A DNA stretch of 7,893 nt from assembly GCA_024278435.1 (NCBI GenBank), contig JAJRTD010000203.1, forward strand, positions 1 to 7,893. Reading direction: 5' to 3'. How positions within the stretch are numbered: position 1 is the stretch's first letter; each line of letters begins with the position of its first letter. The stretch is from Gammaproteobacteria bacterium (GTDB taxonomy: Bacteria; Pseudomonadota; Gammaproteobacteria; SZUA-229). Shown piece by piece: positions 7,881-7,893 of the stretch. Position numbers and translations under genes: made by a program. The notes under the pieces were generated by a model. That model worked only from the letters and a program-made list of their open reading frames with translations, ran no database searches and was not told the origin of the DNA.

Positions 7881-7893
7881 ATGTCTTATGCAA
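7881..7893 (+). CDS. possible first codons of the next gene (partial)
   Basis: An ATG at 7881 follows AAAGGG (7867-7872) with an 8-base spacing, which is a plausible Shine-Dalgarno and start. Only four codons (MSYA) are inside the window, so neither the frame nor a product can be confirmed. Confidence 0.3.

Overview
The window is about 7.9 kb of ordinary chromosomal DNA, most likely from a gammaproteobacterium. The evidence is the gene order coaBC-dut-algC-argB with radC divergent from coaBC, an arrangement known from Pseudomonas and relatives, and the protein sequences themselves, which look like standard gammaproteobacterial versions. I cannot place it at genus level. I found no new defence, mobile or biosynthetic system. 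The unusual material is in the intergenic repeats.

Layout from left to right. The window opens in the 3' end of a PfkB-family (probably adenosine) kinase on the + strand. A convergent gap with a weak terminator and an inverted-repeat element follows. Next is a 535-residue Kef-type cation:proton antiporter on the - strand. A 180-base divergent region separates it from a small secreted protein (+) made of little more than a FimV-like LysM domain. The convergent gap between that gene and radC (-) is almost completely filled by two nested inverted-repeat elements. radC and coaBC are divergent, and their predicted promoters share almost the same -10 bases. coaBC, dut, an algC-type phosphomannomutase/phosphoglucomutase and argB then run in one direction with short gaps or overlaps, probably as one transcription unit. 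After argB come two short REP-like palindromes, a third copy of the inverted-repeat element, and what may be the first codons of another gene.

The + strand cluster is housekeeping. CoaBC makes 4'-phosphopantetheine for coenzyme A. Dut removes dUTP and makes dUMP. The AlgC-type mutase feeds nucleotide-sugar synthesis. ArgB performs the second step of arginine synthesis and looks like the arginine-sensitive type. These genes do not share a pathway; their grouping is a conserved gene order rather than a functional module.

Three related inverted-repeat elements (about 95, 97 and 148 bases, ends TGTCATCCTGA) lie in three separate gaps. Two of them are mirror images with one long and one short arm, and one of these sits inside a second, unrelated inverted repeat. 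These repeats are the part of the window most worth checking.
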